Assembly: GCA_025200525.1 (NCBI GenBank)
Contig: CM045762.1
Span: 1,736,001-1,800,000 of the forward strand
DNA length: 64,000 nucleotides
DNA from: Camellia lanceoleosa
Lineage: Eukaryota; Streptophyta; Magnoliopsida; Ericales; Theaceae
Reading direction: 5' to 3'
The translations under genes and the position numbers were made by a program. Every line of letters begins with the position of its first letter. Position 1 is the first letter of the stretch. Shown here in pieces: positions 36,375 through 48,602 of the stretch. The notes under the pieces are model-generated. The model searched no databases. It saw only the letters and a program-made list of their open reading frames with translations, and was not told where the DNA came from.

Positions 36375-36645
36375 ACTAGAACTATTAGTACTAGTACATC
36401 CAATGTGGCACAAAATGACCATCATATTTGTAATTGTACCAATGTCTACCTAACATCTGTATTAGTTTGGAAATATCCAACAATAACCACAATCAGATAT
36501 AACGCACCACATTCAGCAAAATAAAATAGATTAAAGTGACACGTTATGGTCTCCTTTCTCCAATTTGTTTTCCCGGTCACAGCAAAATAGTCCCAAAATA
36601 AATTTAAAAAAGAAAAAAAAGAAGACAATCACACAATCACCCTGT

Positions 36646-39600
36646 CTACTTCTGTCGGTGTTTATTGTCAAGTTGAGAGCTGCTTTCCTCGGGGTTGGGG
36701 GTTGGGTTGGGGGTGGGGTTGGGCGTGGGGGTGGGAGTGGGAGTGGGCGCGCGAATAGGTTGAATTCTGACATATGGGTTCCTCGTCAAAGTCTCCCCTC
36801 TTAAAGCAGCAACATATCGACCGTTTGTATCCTCTTTCCTCTGCAGCTCGCCAAGGTATTCTCCCAGCCTCTCTCTATTCACTTTCCCCATCATCTATTT
36901 CACAAATTCAAAGAAACCAACACATCTGTCACTGTCAGGATATATATATATATACATATATTCTCCCAAAAGAAACAACTTCAAGACCAGAAGGAGAAGA
37001 GGAAAACGAAGATAACAGAAATGCTGAAATCCACTTAATAATACTTGTTGCACTTTCACACCAATATACATATATATATATATATATATGCATAATGGAT
37101 GGAATATATCCAATGGAAATTTAAGAGATAAATTTCAACTTGGACAGAGACATCTTATGATTATACCCCTGAATTTCAACAGAAGAGCGTACAAGTAGGA
37201 CAGCCATATATAAAACAGGTAAGCACAATGAATTTTATAATATTCCCATATCAACATAAATACAGGTCACCATATGCAAGGGATTAACGTTTGCTTTTTC
37301 TACAAGTAAGAGTAATGTACAAACAGAAAATTCATATATAATGATGTGACTCAATGGTGACCTTTCACTTCAAAACAAAACACCCATAAAGATGACTTAC
37401 ATTTATAACAATGCCACCGCCACATCATTCTTGTGGTGTTTTTTGTCTGAATTTTATGTATGAATAGCATTTTTCTACAAGTAAATATAAAATGCAAGAG
37501 ATTACAAACATAAACAGGTGACAAAAACATTTTTATTGTTTTGATCAGTAATGTAAGGAGACTAAAACTTGAGTCTCTGATCTCTTTTTGCTGATGATAC
37601 CATCATATCCTGTGGAGCTGAGCTGAGGAAGAGTTATTGAGGTTATCTCCACAGGATATTGGAATGCTTTGAGGTGGTGTTGGGTTCGAAGGTCAATTTG
37701 GCTAAAAATGATCGCATTATTGACAATCTAGCGCTGCAGGGGAAAATGTTGCCAAATCATTGTTGCATCATTGCATGCATAAAAATGTCGAGTAAACCTG
37801 AAACCACTTTCTGACTCACTATGCAATGAGAAAAGCAAGCAAGCCCTTTGACTGCTGAGATTTTACATGATTTTTGAACCACAAAGGATGACATAAAACA
37901 CCATGGAGGAATAAAATTGATGGAAACAAGTGGCAGTGTAATACTAAAGTCTATAAACGGCATGGCAAAGATGCTTCCAAGACTCAAGCTTTGATTTGGC
38001 ACGTGACAGATGATGCCAGGCCAGCCCACTTGGAAACTAGAATATTTTAGTTTTGAGTATTTTCTCTATTTCACGTTGATGTTTTATGTGAGCTTAGTTT
38101 AAGTTTTAGGGTCAGGGGTATTTTTGTAATTTGAATAATTTATTGAATAGGTCTCAATAATGGGTAGTTGTGCTGCCCCATGGGTCTTGGTATTTTTTTA
38201 ATATGTTTATGAGTTTTATTTGGTATTAGATTAGTTTTAGAAGTCAATTATTTTTTTTGGTAAATAATATTTCTAGCTGGTAAAGTCTCTCGTTGTTCTA
38301 TATAAAACTATCTATTGCTTCTAATTCAATAATGATCAGTTTTTACATAAATTTTCAAAGCTGTGAAGCCTGTTTTGGGATATTGTGATGCTATGTAGCA
38401 CGGACACGGACACGGGACATGACACGGACACGTGAAAATGTAATTTTTCAAAAAATACAGGACACAACATGCTAAGGACACGTTTAATATATATAATTTT
38501 ATTTATTTATTATATGTATAAAATAAAAATAAAATCATTAATTCTTATACAATCAAAATAATAATAAAATTAATAAATATATTTTTAAAAAAATTAATAA
38601 AAAATGAGTTTTTTTAAATAAAAATAATTTATTTTATGAATTTTAAATTTAACATAAAAATAAGGATAAAGAAAAAAGAAAAAAAAGAGGGGAAGAGAGA
38701 AACGTTGAATCAAAAGAGAATAAAAAAATATAAAAGAGAAAAGATAGAGGAGAGAAAGTGAAGTCAAAACAGGCAGAGGGAAAGAGAGTCAGAAAAGGAA
38801 GAGACGAAAGAGAGGAGGAGAAAAAGAACAGAGATGATGGAGACAGAGAAGGCGAAGAGAAGAAGAAGAAGAATACCTCAGCTTCAGCTTCTTGGATCTG
38901 AACAGGTTAGCTTCTCCTCTCCCTCGATCTCTGCCTTCTCTCCTCCCTCGATCTCTTTCTCTGTCGATCAAAGAAAACAGTTAGGGCTTCTTCGATCCAC
39001 CTCACGAGCGTCCGAAAAGTGTCCTGCCGTGTCCTACTGGAAGATTTCAAAAAAAAAAAAAGAGACGTTAGAGAGAGTGTCGGACACGTGTCTGGTGTCT
39101 CTGTTGGACACAACGTGTCCATGTCCGACACTGCAGACGCGAGAGCGAAGCGATGTGCTTCATAGCCTAACACAATACTTAGGACATGTCAAACAATATT
39201 GAGAATGTTTTACACCAGAAAAATAAATAAACAAGTAAAATTTGAACCCTTTTGCTCATCTCTCCATGTTCGATACCGAGACAGACATTATTATAATATC
39301 CTAAAAAATAAAAAAAATGCTTGGGAACAAACAACAACTATGTAAAGAAAGTTTTTAGTGAACAAAAAGGCAAAAAAAATAAACATTGGAACAATGAAGA
39401 GATCTTGCCGATCTCTTAAAGTTTTTTTTTTTGCAACTCAATTCCATATTACTTCATTCTTTGGGGTCTAAGTTTTTTTTTAAAAGCGAAGGAAAAAAAA
39501 TGAAATGCAATAATAATTGAATTTGAATTGAACTTACCATGATCAAAGAATAAGCACAAAAGCGAGGGATTTGAGATTTTTGACAACAAAAAAAAGGATG

Positions 39601-42600
39601 ATTTGATTTCTTGGAACCCATAGCCACGCTAATAATATATATATATAAAGAGATGCATTTTTTCTCGCTCGCTCGGGCGATTTCTTTTGAAATATATACC
39701 AAAATATGTTTTTATCTCCTTCCTTGTTTGGTTATCTCCTTATCTTCTTTGGTTTATCTCTTCTTCTTTTTTTGATAAAGGGGGGGCTCAGCTGAGCCGT
39801 GGCGTGGAGCGTCTATCCTTATCTCATCCCGAGGGCCTTTTGATGATACGCCGCCTGGTGACTTCAAGAATGGTGCAAAGTTGACGATATTGCCCTCGTC
39901 TTATGAATCCAGGGTCTACCAACGATAGCATTGGATGTAGAATATACATCTATCACCAGAAACTCTGTCTCCACTGTTAGTGGCTTTACATGAATTGGGA
40001 GCGTCACCACCCCCATAGGCGTCACTTGTGCCTCATCGAATCCATACATCAGTGTACTGGTTTGCTTGAGGTCCTCCGGCTTCAGCCCGAGTATCTGAAA
40101 CATATTTTTGTACATTATATCAAAAGCGCTACCCAGATCCACTAGTTGACCACCCACCTTTAAGGCGATCACTAGAGGATCGGTGTGAGGGAGATCTACT
40201 CCCTCCAAATCGGCATCGATGAAGGATATCGAGGATTCGCAAAAAGACTCCTTGGATAAGAAACAGAGATGAATAAATATTTACTAAAAAAAAATTTGCA
40301 CCAATAAAAAAAACAGTGGGGTCTTGGGGGGGCAACCCACTGGGGGTCTAAATCTTTTTCCAAAACGAAAGGTAAAACGTTGGATAAGAAACAGAGATGA
40401 ATAAATATTTACTAAAAAAAAAATTTGCACCAATCAAAAAAAAAAATTTACTAAAAAGAAACAAAGTTGAATAAGAAACAGTGGGACTCCTTGGATAAGA
40501 AATAGAGATGAATAAATATTTACTAAAAAAAAAATTTGCACCCATCAAAAAAACAGTGGGGGTCTTGGGGGGGAACCTGATGGCGAACAGCTATTAAGAA
40601 ATCTCTTCAACAATTCAACTAATTATAATACCAAAATATACATAGAATTGATCCAAAAAATAACGAGTAGAATAAGTGTAAAAGAAGAAGATCACAAGGG
40701 CCATAACCCTAAACTCAAACAGCCACATACTACTCAATATCTCATCAACCCAAAGCTGCATAAATATATTACAAGTAGGCTGGGTTATTTATAAGCATTC
40801 AAGAAACCCTAACTAAAAGAACTTCGCAAAAATAAAATAAATCTCAAAATATAAAATATTATCAAAATTAATTATTTAATCCTATTTCTTCAATCAATTC
40901 CTTTCTGTTTCCCATCATAGGAGTCTGAACATTCTCATGCAAATGCTAATTCCTTGGGTACATGCTTACATGTTAATGCAACCAAATGTTAATTATATGA
41001 CACCTAGATCTCTTGCTTGAGTTTTTGAGGTTACTAGAATCTGAACATTCTCATGCAAATGCTAATTCCTTGGGTACATGCTTACATGTTAATGCAACCA
41101 AATGTTAATTATATGACACCTAGATCTCTTGCTTGAGTTTTTGAGGTTACTAGAACTAGGTTTTGATGGGAAACAGAAAGGAATTGATTGAAGAAATAGG
41201 ATTAAATAATTAATTTTGATAATATTTTATATTTTGAGATTTATTTTATTTTTGCGAAGTTCTTTTAGTTAGGGTTTCTTGAATGCTTATAAATAACCCA
41301 GCCTACTTGTAATATATTTATGCAGCTTTGGGTTGATGAGATATTGAGTAGTCTGTGGCTGTTTGAGTTTAGGGTTGTGGCCCTTGTGATCTTCTTCTTT
41401 TACACTTATTCTACTCGTTATTTTTTTGATCAATTCTATGTATATTTTGGTATTGTGATCAGTTGAATAGTTGAAGAGATTTCTTAATAGCTGTTCGCCA
41501 TCAGGTTCCCCCCCAGGACCCCCACTGTTTTTTTGATGGGTGCAAATTTTTTTTTTAGTAAATGTTTATTCATCTCTGTTTCTTATCCAAGGAGTCCCAC
41601 TGTTTCTTATTGATCTCTGTTTCTTTTTAGTAAATATTTTTTTTGATTGGTGCAAATTTTTTTTTTAGTAAATATTTATTCATCTCTATTTCTTATCCAA
41701 CGTTTTACCCTTCATTTTGGAAAAAGACTTAGACTCCCAGTGGGTTGCCCCCCCTCCAGGACCCCACTGTTTTTTTGATTGGTACAAATTTTTTTTCTAG
41801 TAAATATTTATTCATCTCTGTTTCTTATCCAAGGAGTCCTTTTGCGAATCCTCGATATCCTTCACCGATGCCGATTTGGAGGGAGTAGATCTCCCTCACA
41901 CCGATCCTCTAGTGATCGCCTTAAAGGTGGGTAGTCAACTAGTGGACAAGATCCTTGTGGATCTGGGTAGCGCTTTTGATATAATGTACAAAAATATGTT
42001 TCAGATACTCGGGCTGAAGCCGGAGGACCTCAAGCAAACCAGTACACTGATGTATGGATTCGATGAGGCACAAGTGACGCCTATGGGGGTGGTGACGCTC
42101 CCAATTCATGTAAAGCCACTAACAGTGGAGACAGAGTTTCTGGTGATAGATGTATATTCTACATCCAATGCTATCGTTGGTAGACCCTGGATTCATAAGA
42201 CGAGGGCAATATCGTCAACTTTGCACCAGTTACTGAAGTTTCACCCCGATACGGGGATTGAAGCCATTCGAGGCGATCAAAAGGCCTCGAAGGAGTGATA
42301 GATGTATACGTTTCGGCTCACAGCAGTTACTACTGTGAGCCCCTCTATATGTCAAAAGAAGAAGGAGATAACCAAAGAAGATAAGGAGATAACCAAACAA
42401 GGAAGGAGATAAAAACATATTGGCTGTATATTTCAAAAGAAGTCGCCATGCGAGAACGAGCCTCAATGCATCTCTCGCTATATATATATTGGCTTCGTGG
42501 CTCTTTATGGGTTCCAAGAAATCTCAAATCCCTCGCTTTTGTGCTTATTCTTTGATCATGGTAAGTTCAATTCAAATTCAAGCTATTTGAGCATTTCCAA

Positions 42601-45600
42601 CGTTTCACCCTTCGTTTTGGAAAAAGACTTAGACCCCCAGTAATGAAGTAATATGGAATTGAGTTGCAAAAATAAAAAAACTCGAGGAGCAAGATCTCTT
42701 CCATCACTCCAATGTTTAAGCAGTTTTCTACCTCATTGTTCCTTCAAAACTTTTACATGTCAACTATAAGTTGTTTCCAAGCATTTTGGCAGCCATTTAT
42801 ATCATACTGGTATAATGCTATCTTCTGGTATCGAACATGGAGAGATGAGCAAAAGGGTTCAAATTTTACATGTTCATTTATTTTTCTGGTGGAAAACATT
42901 CTCAAGATTGTTTGACATGTCCTAAATATTGTGTTAGGTTATGAAGCACCGACACGTTCCCAGGCTCTGCGTACGAGTGTCGGACAGGGACACGCGTCTG
43001 ATATGCGGTAGACACGTGTCCGACACGCGGTAGACACGTGTCCGACACTCTCTCTAACGTGTCTTTTTTTTTTTTTGAAATCTTCCAGTCGGACACGCCA
43101 TGGACACGGCGGGACACTTTTCGGACAGTCGTGAGGTGGATCGAAGAAGCCCTAACTATTTTCCTTGATCAACAGAGAAAGAGAGAAAGGGATCGAGGGA
43201 GACAGAGAAAGAGAGAAAGAGATCGAGGGAGGAGAGAAGACAGAGAAAGAGAGAAAGAGATCGAGGGAGAGGAGAAGCTAACCTGTTCAGATCCAAGAAG
43301 CTGAAGCTGAGGTATTCTTTTTCTTCTCTTCTTCTCCTTCTTCTCTTCGCCTTCTCTGTCTCCATCATCTATGTTCTTCTTCTCCTCTTCATTTTCTTCC
43401 TCTCCTCCTCCCTTTCGTCTCTCCCTTTTCTGACTCTCTTTCTCTCTGCCTGTTTTGACTTCACTTTCTCTCTCCTCTATCTTTTCTCTTTTATATTTTT
43501 TTATTCTCTTTTGATTCAACGTTTCTCTCTTCCCCTCTTTTTTTTTCCTTTTTCTTTATCCTTATTTTTATGTTAAATTTAAAATTCATAAAATAAATTA
43601 TTTTTATTTAAAAAAACTCATTTTTTATTAATTTTTAAAAAAAATATATTTATTAATTTTATTATTATTTTGATTGTATAAGAATTAATGATTTTATTTT
43701 TATTTTAGACATATAATAAATAAATAAAATTATATATATTAAACGTGTCCTCAGCGTGTCATGTCCCCTATTTTTTGGAAAATTACATTTTCGCGTGTCC
43801 GTGTCGTGTCCCATGTCCGTGTCCGTGTCCGTGTCCGTGTCCGTGTCCGTGTCCGTGCTACATAGTTGTGATGCAACCCAAACCGCCTAAGAGATTCTAG
43901 AAGTGATTCTTAGTTTTCTACCTCTTCTTTTCTTTAATTTTCTGTACAGTTCACAGATTACTGTTTACCACCTATAAACGACCTTTATTTTGCCACCAAA
44001 TTCCTTTCTCTTTAAGCCCAAAACTTCTACAACCAAACCCTAGACAACTCTTGGCATTCTTTCACTAAACCTAACCCTAAAACCAGCTTAAGAATGCTTC
44101 AAACCTGCGTGTGCTGCATCAAAAACCTGCACCTCTTTTTGGGTTCTTGAATTTTTCCAAATGTGGAGTAAATTAGTAGTGGTTGCAGAGCAAATGGAGA
44201 AGCTTAAGCTGCAAGCAAGACAGCATACTAAGACGACTAAAATCTAAATTTTATTTGACGTTTAATTTTTCTTGTTAGGCAGTTAGTGAAGTACTTCTTA
44301 TGGGTTTTTGCTCGTACTTTTATTTCAAAAGGTAAATGTGATTTTTAAGGGAGCTATGTGACTTTTGATGGCAGATTAGTCATTTAATTCCTTTTATTCT
44401 GCTGCACATGACAAATAGCCCTTAGATTTTTATTTTTTTTTTGGGAACAAAAATAGCCCTTAGATTAGGTTTAATAAAAGGCTGACATCTATTAGGAAAT
44501 CAATTTTTCCTTTCCCTAACCAGGATCGGTGAGATAAAAAATAACAAAAAAAAAAAAATCAAAGACATCACATACACACAAGAACATAATGATTTACATG
44601 GTTCATCCCACAATAAGGCTACGTCCACGGTTACTACGGTTTCACTATGATCATAAAACAATTACAACTCTCAATCATACAAGAGGCACCCCCCTATTCT
44701 ATTTATAAGCATAGAAATTAGGACAACATGGAAGCAATAGGAAATTACCAAAGTACCCCTGGACCCCCCTTCACTTGGGAGGAGGCCCTCCCAAACCCCC
44801 CATTGGACCCATGGCCCAGTGTACAGTATCATGATCCACGAGATCATACTTTTTGTTAGGACAGCCCTAGAGTCTTTAAAGGGTTGTTCCAGGTTGTATT
44901 CAAAGGCTTTTGGACCATCATTTGTGCAATTTTAAGTCTTCTAAATAAAGTTTCTTACTCTCCCTTTGTTTTGGGATTGAGATGTGGGTGTTTCAGCCAA
45001 GTCTAAGCTTGTTCTAGCTCTGGTTCTGCGTATCATTTAATCTTTTTGTTAACAGATGGCATCAAGCATTAGTTGGTCCACCGGAGTTGTCTGGGAATTT
45101 CAAGCATTTCTCTAGTATTTTACAAGCAGCGACCTGGGAGAACAAAGCCACCTCACCTACCTGTTTTTAACCTGTTCAGAAGGCAGCAGTAGATCAACAA
45201 CAAATGATCCTCTGCAATTGAAAATTTAAAAAGGCAAATCAAACAGACCAGCACCTATTCCATCTAATGATAGCCTTTGGGACAATCAGTTTGTAGGTAT
45301 TTAGTAGTGAGGTGGTTGGTCATGGACCTCTAGGAAGATGGTGGGCACTTCAGGGGCTTGCCAATTGTTGGAGGCAAAGGAGAGAAACAAAGCAGCCTTA
45401 GAGGGAGAGAGTGTGGCAGTGAGAGAGACCCTTAAAATTCCCTTTATGGTGGTTGGTTCACAATCATGAATCTAAAAGTCAATTCAACAAACACTATGTG
45501 TGCAACTCAATTTCAACACAATTGTAACAATATAATCAACTACAAATGAATCTAAAGTAAAATCTAGCAAACACAATAGACAGGTGAGATTTTTGATGAG

Positions 45601-48559
45601 GAAAAAACCTCATGAACCTCCAATTGAGATTAAAAAAAAAAAAAAAAAAAGAGCCCAAGGCCACCAAATCAATCTACTAGATCAAATGAGCAATTACAAT
45701 AAAGTCTTACAATCACTGGTGAATTAACACCCAATACACTTAAGCTCCTCTTGCCAAATCCATGTTCATTGGTCTCTCAAGATCGGTCTCCAAAGAGTCA
45801 AATCCACAACACAATCACCACCTCTGGAATCCACCAAAAGTCTTCAATTGCCATTGGAATCCACCAAAGGACTTCGTCCAAGTGCAAAAGAAGAGAATTG
45901 TGAACTTGGAGATGATTGATTCAAGCTTGTTGATGGATAGATCTCAACAACAACATTCTTCCTTTTGTTGATTGAGACGTGTTTGTTAAGCCAATTTTAG
46001 CTTATACTAGCTCATTGATTCCCCTTTGTTAGGTTTACTTAGTCGATTTCCATTTGCACGAAACCTCCTGTGTTTGTAATTGTTTGGGGGGCTTTACAAG
46101 TTGATTGTTCTAAAAAGGTTGAGCTCACTATTGTTTTCATCTTGTTTGCTTGGTGGTTGTGTTTCATGGGAATTTCATTATCAAAGGCATATGACTTGTC
46201 CATACCCTCACCCGTCATGGTTTTTAGAACTTTGTTTTAAAGTCAAAATTTTGAGCTCCTTAGCTTAAAGCTCGACAAGAGCTCAAGCACCTAAACTCCT
46301 ACAAGGTGCACTCACTTTGCGCTTTAACAGAGCTCGAGCACCTGATTTCCTGTAAAGTGCACTCATTTAGCGCTTGACAAGAGCTCAAGCACCTAATTTC
46401 CTGTGAATCGCACTCAACCCTCCCTTTTTATGGTCGTTTATGCCCCTTTCGCCCTCAAATTGTTTTTTAAACAAATATGATCTCATCTTTGTAGAGATTC
46501 AAGAATACAAGCTTAAGATATACTTTCTCTCTCTAGTCTTTTATCTAAGCTTGTGCTTCAAAAATCCATTGATGGATTTATCAATCTAGAGATCAAACCA
46601 TATATTCAACCATCAATTCCCTCTAGATTGATTGTATTGATACGGACAATCTCAAAAAAACTTCACACATTCTTCATCCCTATAATACCATGGTCGATTG
46701 AAGATCGAAGGCATTAATTTCGAAATATTGGAGCTTGAAGTTCCATGGAGATTCTTGGATCTGTTGTGCTTGTTTGTGCAGGGCCACTTTGGAGCGAAGA
46801 TTAAGCTTCTTGAAGCTTGTAGTGGGCTCAATTTGGGTAAGACAATATAAATCCTTAATTGAGTCTTGCAACTATTTGATTCATTGATCTAGTGAAAATT
46901 GGTGGTGGGATCGAGGTTTTCGTCGCATTGAATAATTTTCCCAAAGGGTTTCCACGTAAAGTGCATCTCTTCTATTGATTCCTTAAATTCTATTGAATGA
47001 GTGTTGGCTTTGATCAATAGTTGATATACTTTGTTATTGTTCACCGGGTAGAATTGACCTGTTCAACCTCCCCTCTAGGGTCAATTACTTGTGTTGTGAT
47101 TGTTTCAAATATTGTTGGACCGACTTCCACAATCTCTCTTAAAACCAATTGGTATTTGGAAAGGGTTTCGCTTTTGTCTTTTATGGCATTCGACATCACA
47201 CCCTGTATGCCCATTTTAACGCAGCCGTAAAGAGTGGCATTGTGTACTGACACCCTTAATCATTATTTAAATATTCTTTGTATAAGTAGTGGTGGTATGC
47301 TTTTTCTTTCTGGAAATATCATATTTAGATGGTCCCTTGAAATAGAGGAAGGCTCAGGTTCCGCATGAGGGGAAGGCTCAGGCGAGGGCCTAGGGAGGGA
47401 TCATGTTGAGATCAAGCCTAGGAGCCCTCTCAACGGGAACTTCCACTTCTTTGCGCGGTGGTAGATTGAGATCAATGTTCGCCCAAGGGCAAGGGTTTGA
47501 GCTCGAAGCACCAGAACTGTCTCCAAGCAACATCATATGCACGAGAGGGGGCATGGCCTCGCTACCAATCAAAGCCTGACCTCCAAGAACTTATAATGTT
47601 ATTTCAAGGCAATGCTGTCATAGATGATATGAGTTTGTAAAAAAGTGTGAGGTTCACCACAGTTATGTGGATAAGGACACCACTCATCAGTCTGTTGAAC
47701 TCCCCATAATCACAAGTAACATGGTAGATTTTGCAGACTAAGTCAACAAAATCTATGCATAAATGAAGTTGTTCTATATTCATTTTATTGGAACAATAAT
47801 GCTAGGCTAGGATGAACCACATTTAAGTTGAGGGCTCCATAGATTTCGCAGCAAACATTTCAAAGGGAAGATAATGGGAATTCCCAATGAATATATTTAT
47901 ATTCTTGGTTTTAGAAAATCCAGAGTTTTTTTCCCGATAATTGGACAACCGAATAGGGTTTATCAGAGGATTTAGACCGATTACGAAATTGGCAATACAA
48001 CCCACAAGAGTTGTTTAGGTCTCTGATTGTGAAAGATGAGTACTGGTTTGTACTACTAAAGAATTAATCCAACACCAACGGAAGCCAAAAATGAATAAAC
48101 AAATAAAAATAAAAACTCAAAGAGCAATCAAATATGACAAAAGCCCTAAACATCTTGATCGGTAAATGAACCATCAATTTAAACGACGTAAAAAAACAAG
48201 ACAAGACAAAGGATAGCTGTAAACACCAAACAAGTGGAAGAGTGAAGAAGCTGAAGATGAAATCCAAGTAAAGCTGAATACATACTGGAGTAAATAAATC
48301 TATTAATGACGATGATGAAAGAAGATGAGAGAAAGAAGTAAAACGAGAGAAGACTAACAAGCGAATCGGGGCGAGCGTTGTGGCGGAGATGGGATTCGAG
48401 CTGTTGATTGCGGGAGTTGGTGATCTGCATGACACCGTAGCCAATAACCCCAGGAACCACTCCACAGACAGTCGCGAACATCAGGAAGAAGGGCTTCGAG
48501 TCCCGAGTCTTCCTCACTATCCACCTCCACATCTCGCTCTTCTCCCACAGTATCGACAT
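36646..48559 (-). CDS. Small single-pass membrane protein of unknown function, two exons 11.5 kb apart
   Basis: Exon 1 is 48359-48559 and exon 2 is 36646-36894. Joining them (CTT|GTTAGT donor, GAAATAG|ATG acceptor, phase 0) gives 149 codons. Residues 22-46 (PFFLMFATVCGVVPGVIGYGVM) form one hydrophobic segment. Next come a charged stretch (NSRNQQLESHLRHNARPDSL), then MMGKVNRERLGEYLGELQRK and ALRGETLTRNPYVRIQP, and a variable Pro-Thr/Asn tail. The join reproduces a small plant-conserved protein I recall only as uncharacterised. Its homologues, as I recall, start Met-Gly-Met-Ser. Here the first of those codons is GTG, so the start is the ATG at 48,559. The intron holds a 5.5 kb palindromic transposon. 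No stop or frameshift is seen. Exons were paired from memory of the family, not by search. Confidence 0.82.
37587..37710 (+). mobile_element. Short L1 reverse transcriptase fragment
   Basis: The frame gives FADDTIISCG and, after a stop, ECFEVVLGSKVNLAKN. These correspond to the catalytic FADD box and the following conserved block of plant L1 reverse transcriptases. Only about 120 bp are recognisable. It lies inside the long intron of the small membrane protein gene. Confidence 0.7.
39888..40208 (-). pseudogene. Ty3/Gypsy retropepsin fragment, left arm
   Basis: The protein reads EGVDLPHTDPLVIALKVGGQ, then VDLGSAFDIMYKNMFQILGL, then TLPIHVKPLTVETEFLVIDV and IVGRPWIHKTRAISST. This is the layout of plant Gypsy aspartic proteases, but the active-site triplet is Asp-Leu-Gly instead of Asp-Thr/Ser-Gly. 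Compared with the right arm, 15 bp are missing just before the active site, between two short direct repeats. Confidence 0.75.
40924..41155. repeat. Exact tandem duplication (2 x 116 bp) at the palindrome centre
   Basis: Copies are 40,924-41,039 and 41,040-41,155 and read identically. They form most of the non-palindromic spacer between the two arms. No frame or known motif is seen in the unit. Confidence 0.92.
41834..42298 (+). pseudogene. Ty3/Gypsy retropepsin fragment, right arm
   Basis: This is the fuller copy of the protease piece, inverted relative to the left arm. The frame is open from about 41,834 (ESFCESSISFTDADLEGVDL) to a TGA at about 42,298. The active site reads ILVDLGSAFDIM. 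Downstream regions of a retrotransposon polyprotein are absent, so it was carried as a fragment. It lacks its own start codon in this frame. Confidence 0.78.
44520..44830. repeat. Possible LTR fragment
   Basis: The segment contains gatttacatggttcatccc and ctacgtccacggttac. Similar phrases are common in plant LTR retrotransposon LTRs. I cannot define its ends. A similar-looking piece with gatgaggaaaaaacctcatg lies near 45,590-45,760. Between 43,870 and 48,350 I see no complete gene; short exon-like frames near 45,057 and 45,762 have no family support. Confidence 0.3.
46273..46425. repeat. Three tandem copies of a roughly 51-bp unit
   Basis: The unit runs from gacaagagctcaagcaccta to a GCGCTT or equivalent word. 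The three copies differ by a few substitutions. It lies in the long intron of the small membrane protein gene. Confidence 0.8.
47390..47572 (-). other. Open frame with two DLN-type motifs, unrecognised
   Basis: The frame of 60 residues contains WANIDLNLPP and RLDLNMIPP. DLNxxP and LxLxL motifs are EAR-type repression motifs in plant transcription factors. The GC content is higher than in the flanks, which suggests former coding DNA. No DNA-binding domain is attached and I cannot name a family; it may be a captured gene piece. Confidence 0.3.
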
Positions 48560-48568
48560 TCCCACTGC

Positions 48569-48601
<33 letters not shown>

Positions 48602-48602
48602 T
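48569..48602 (-). promoter_or_regulatory. CT-repeat, GA-rich on the coding strand, just upstream of the start
   Basis: A (TC)n tract begins 10 bp upstream of the ATG at 48,559 of the small membrane protein gene. Such tracts are common in plant 5' UTRs. No TATA box is evident in the next few hundred bases, and 48,660-49,420 is AT-rich with no gene. Confidence 0.6.

Larger units (their letters stand above)
38391..43865. mobile_element. 5.5 kb palindromic transposon with an 8-bp target duplication
   Basis: The left arm (38,391 to about 40,918) and right arm (about 41,165 to 43,865) are inverted copies of each other. They match closely through most of their length, with indels. Ends read CTATGTAGCACGGACAC and its complement, followed by GTGTCC repeats. 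TTGTGATG flanks both sides (38,383-38,390 and 43,866-43,873). Inward, each arm has an AT-rich part, a GA-rich part, a piece of a Ty3/Gypsy protease and a shared AT-rich inner part. The 8-bp duplication suggests hAT; the base after it also matches, so a 9-bp Mutator-type duplication is not excluded. No transposase is present. It lies inside the intron of the small membrane protein gene. Confidence 0.85.

Noticed and set aside
36774..37124. Plus-strand frame of 116 codons opposite exon 2 of the small membrane protein gene
   Set aside because: Antisense overlap and AT-repeat translation; the minus-strand exon matches the protein family.
38789..39202. Arg- and Glu-rich frames in the palindrome arms (also 43,038-43,519)
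   Set aside because: They translate GA-rich low-complexity DNA in several frames and have no domain.
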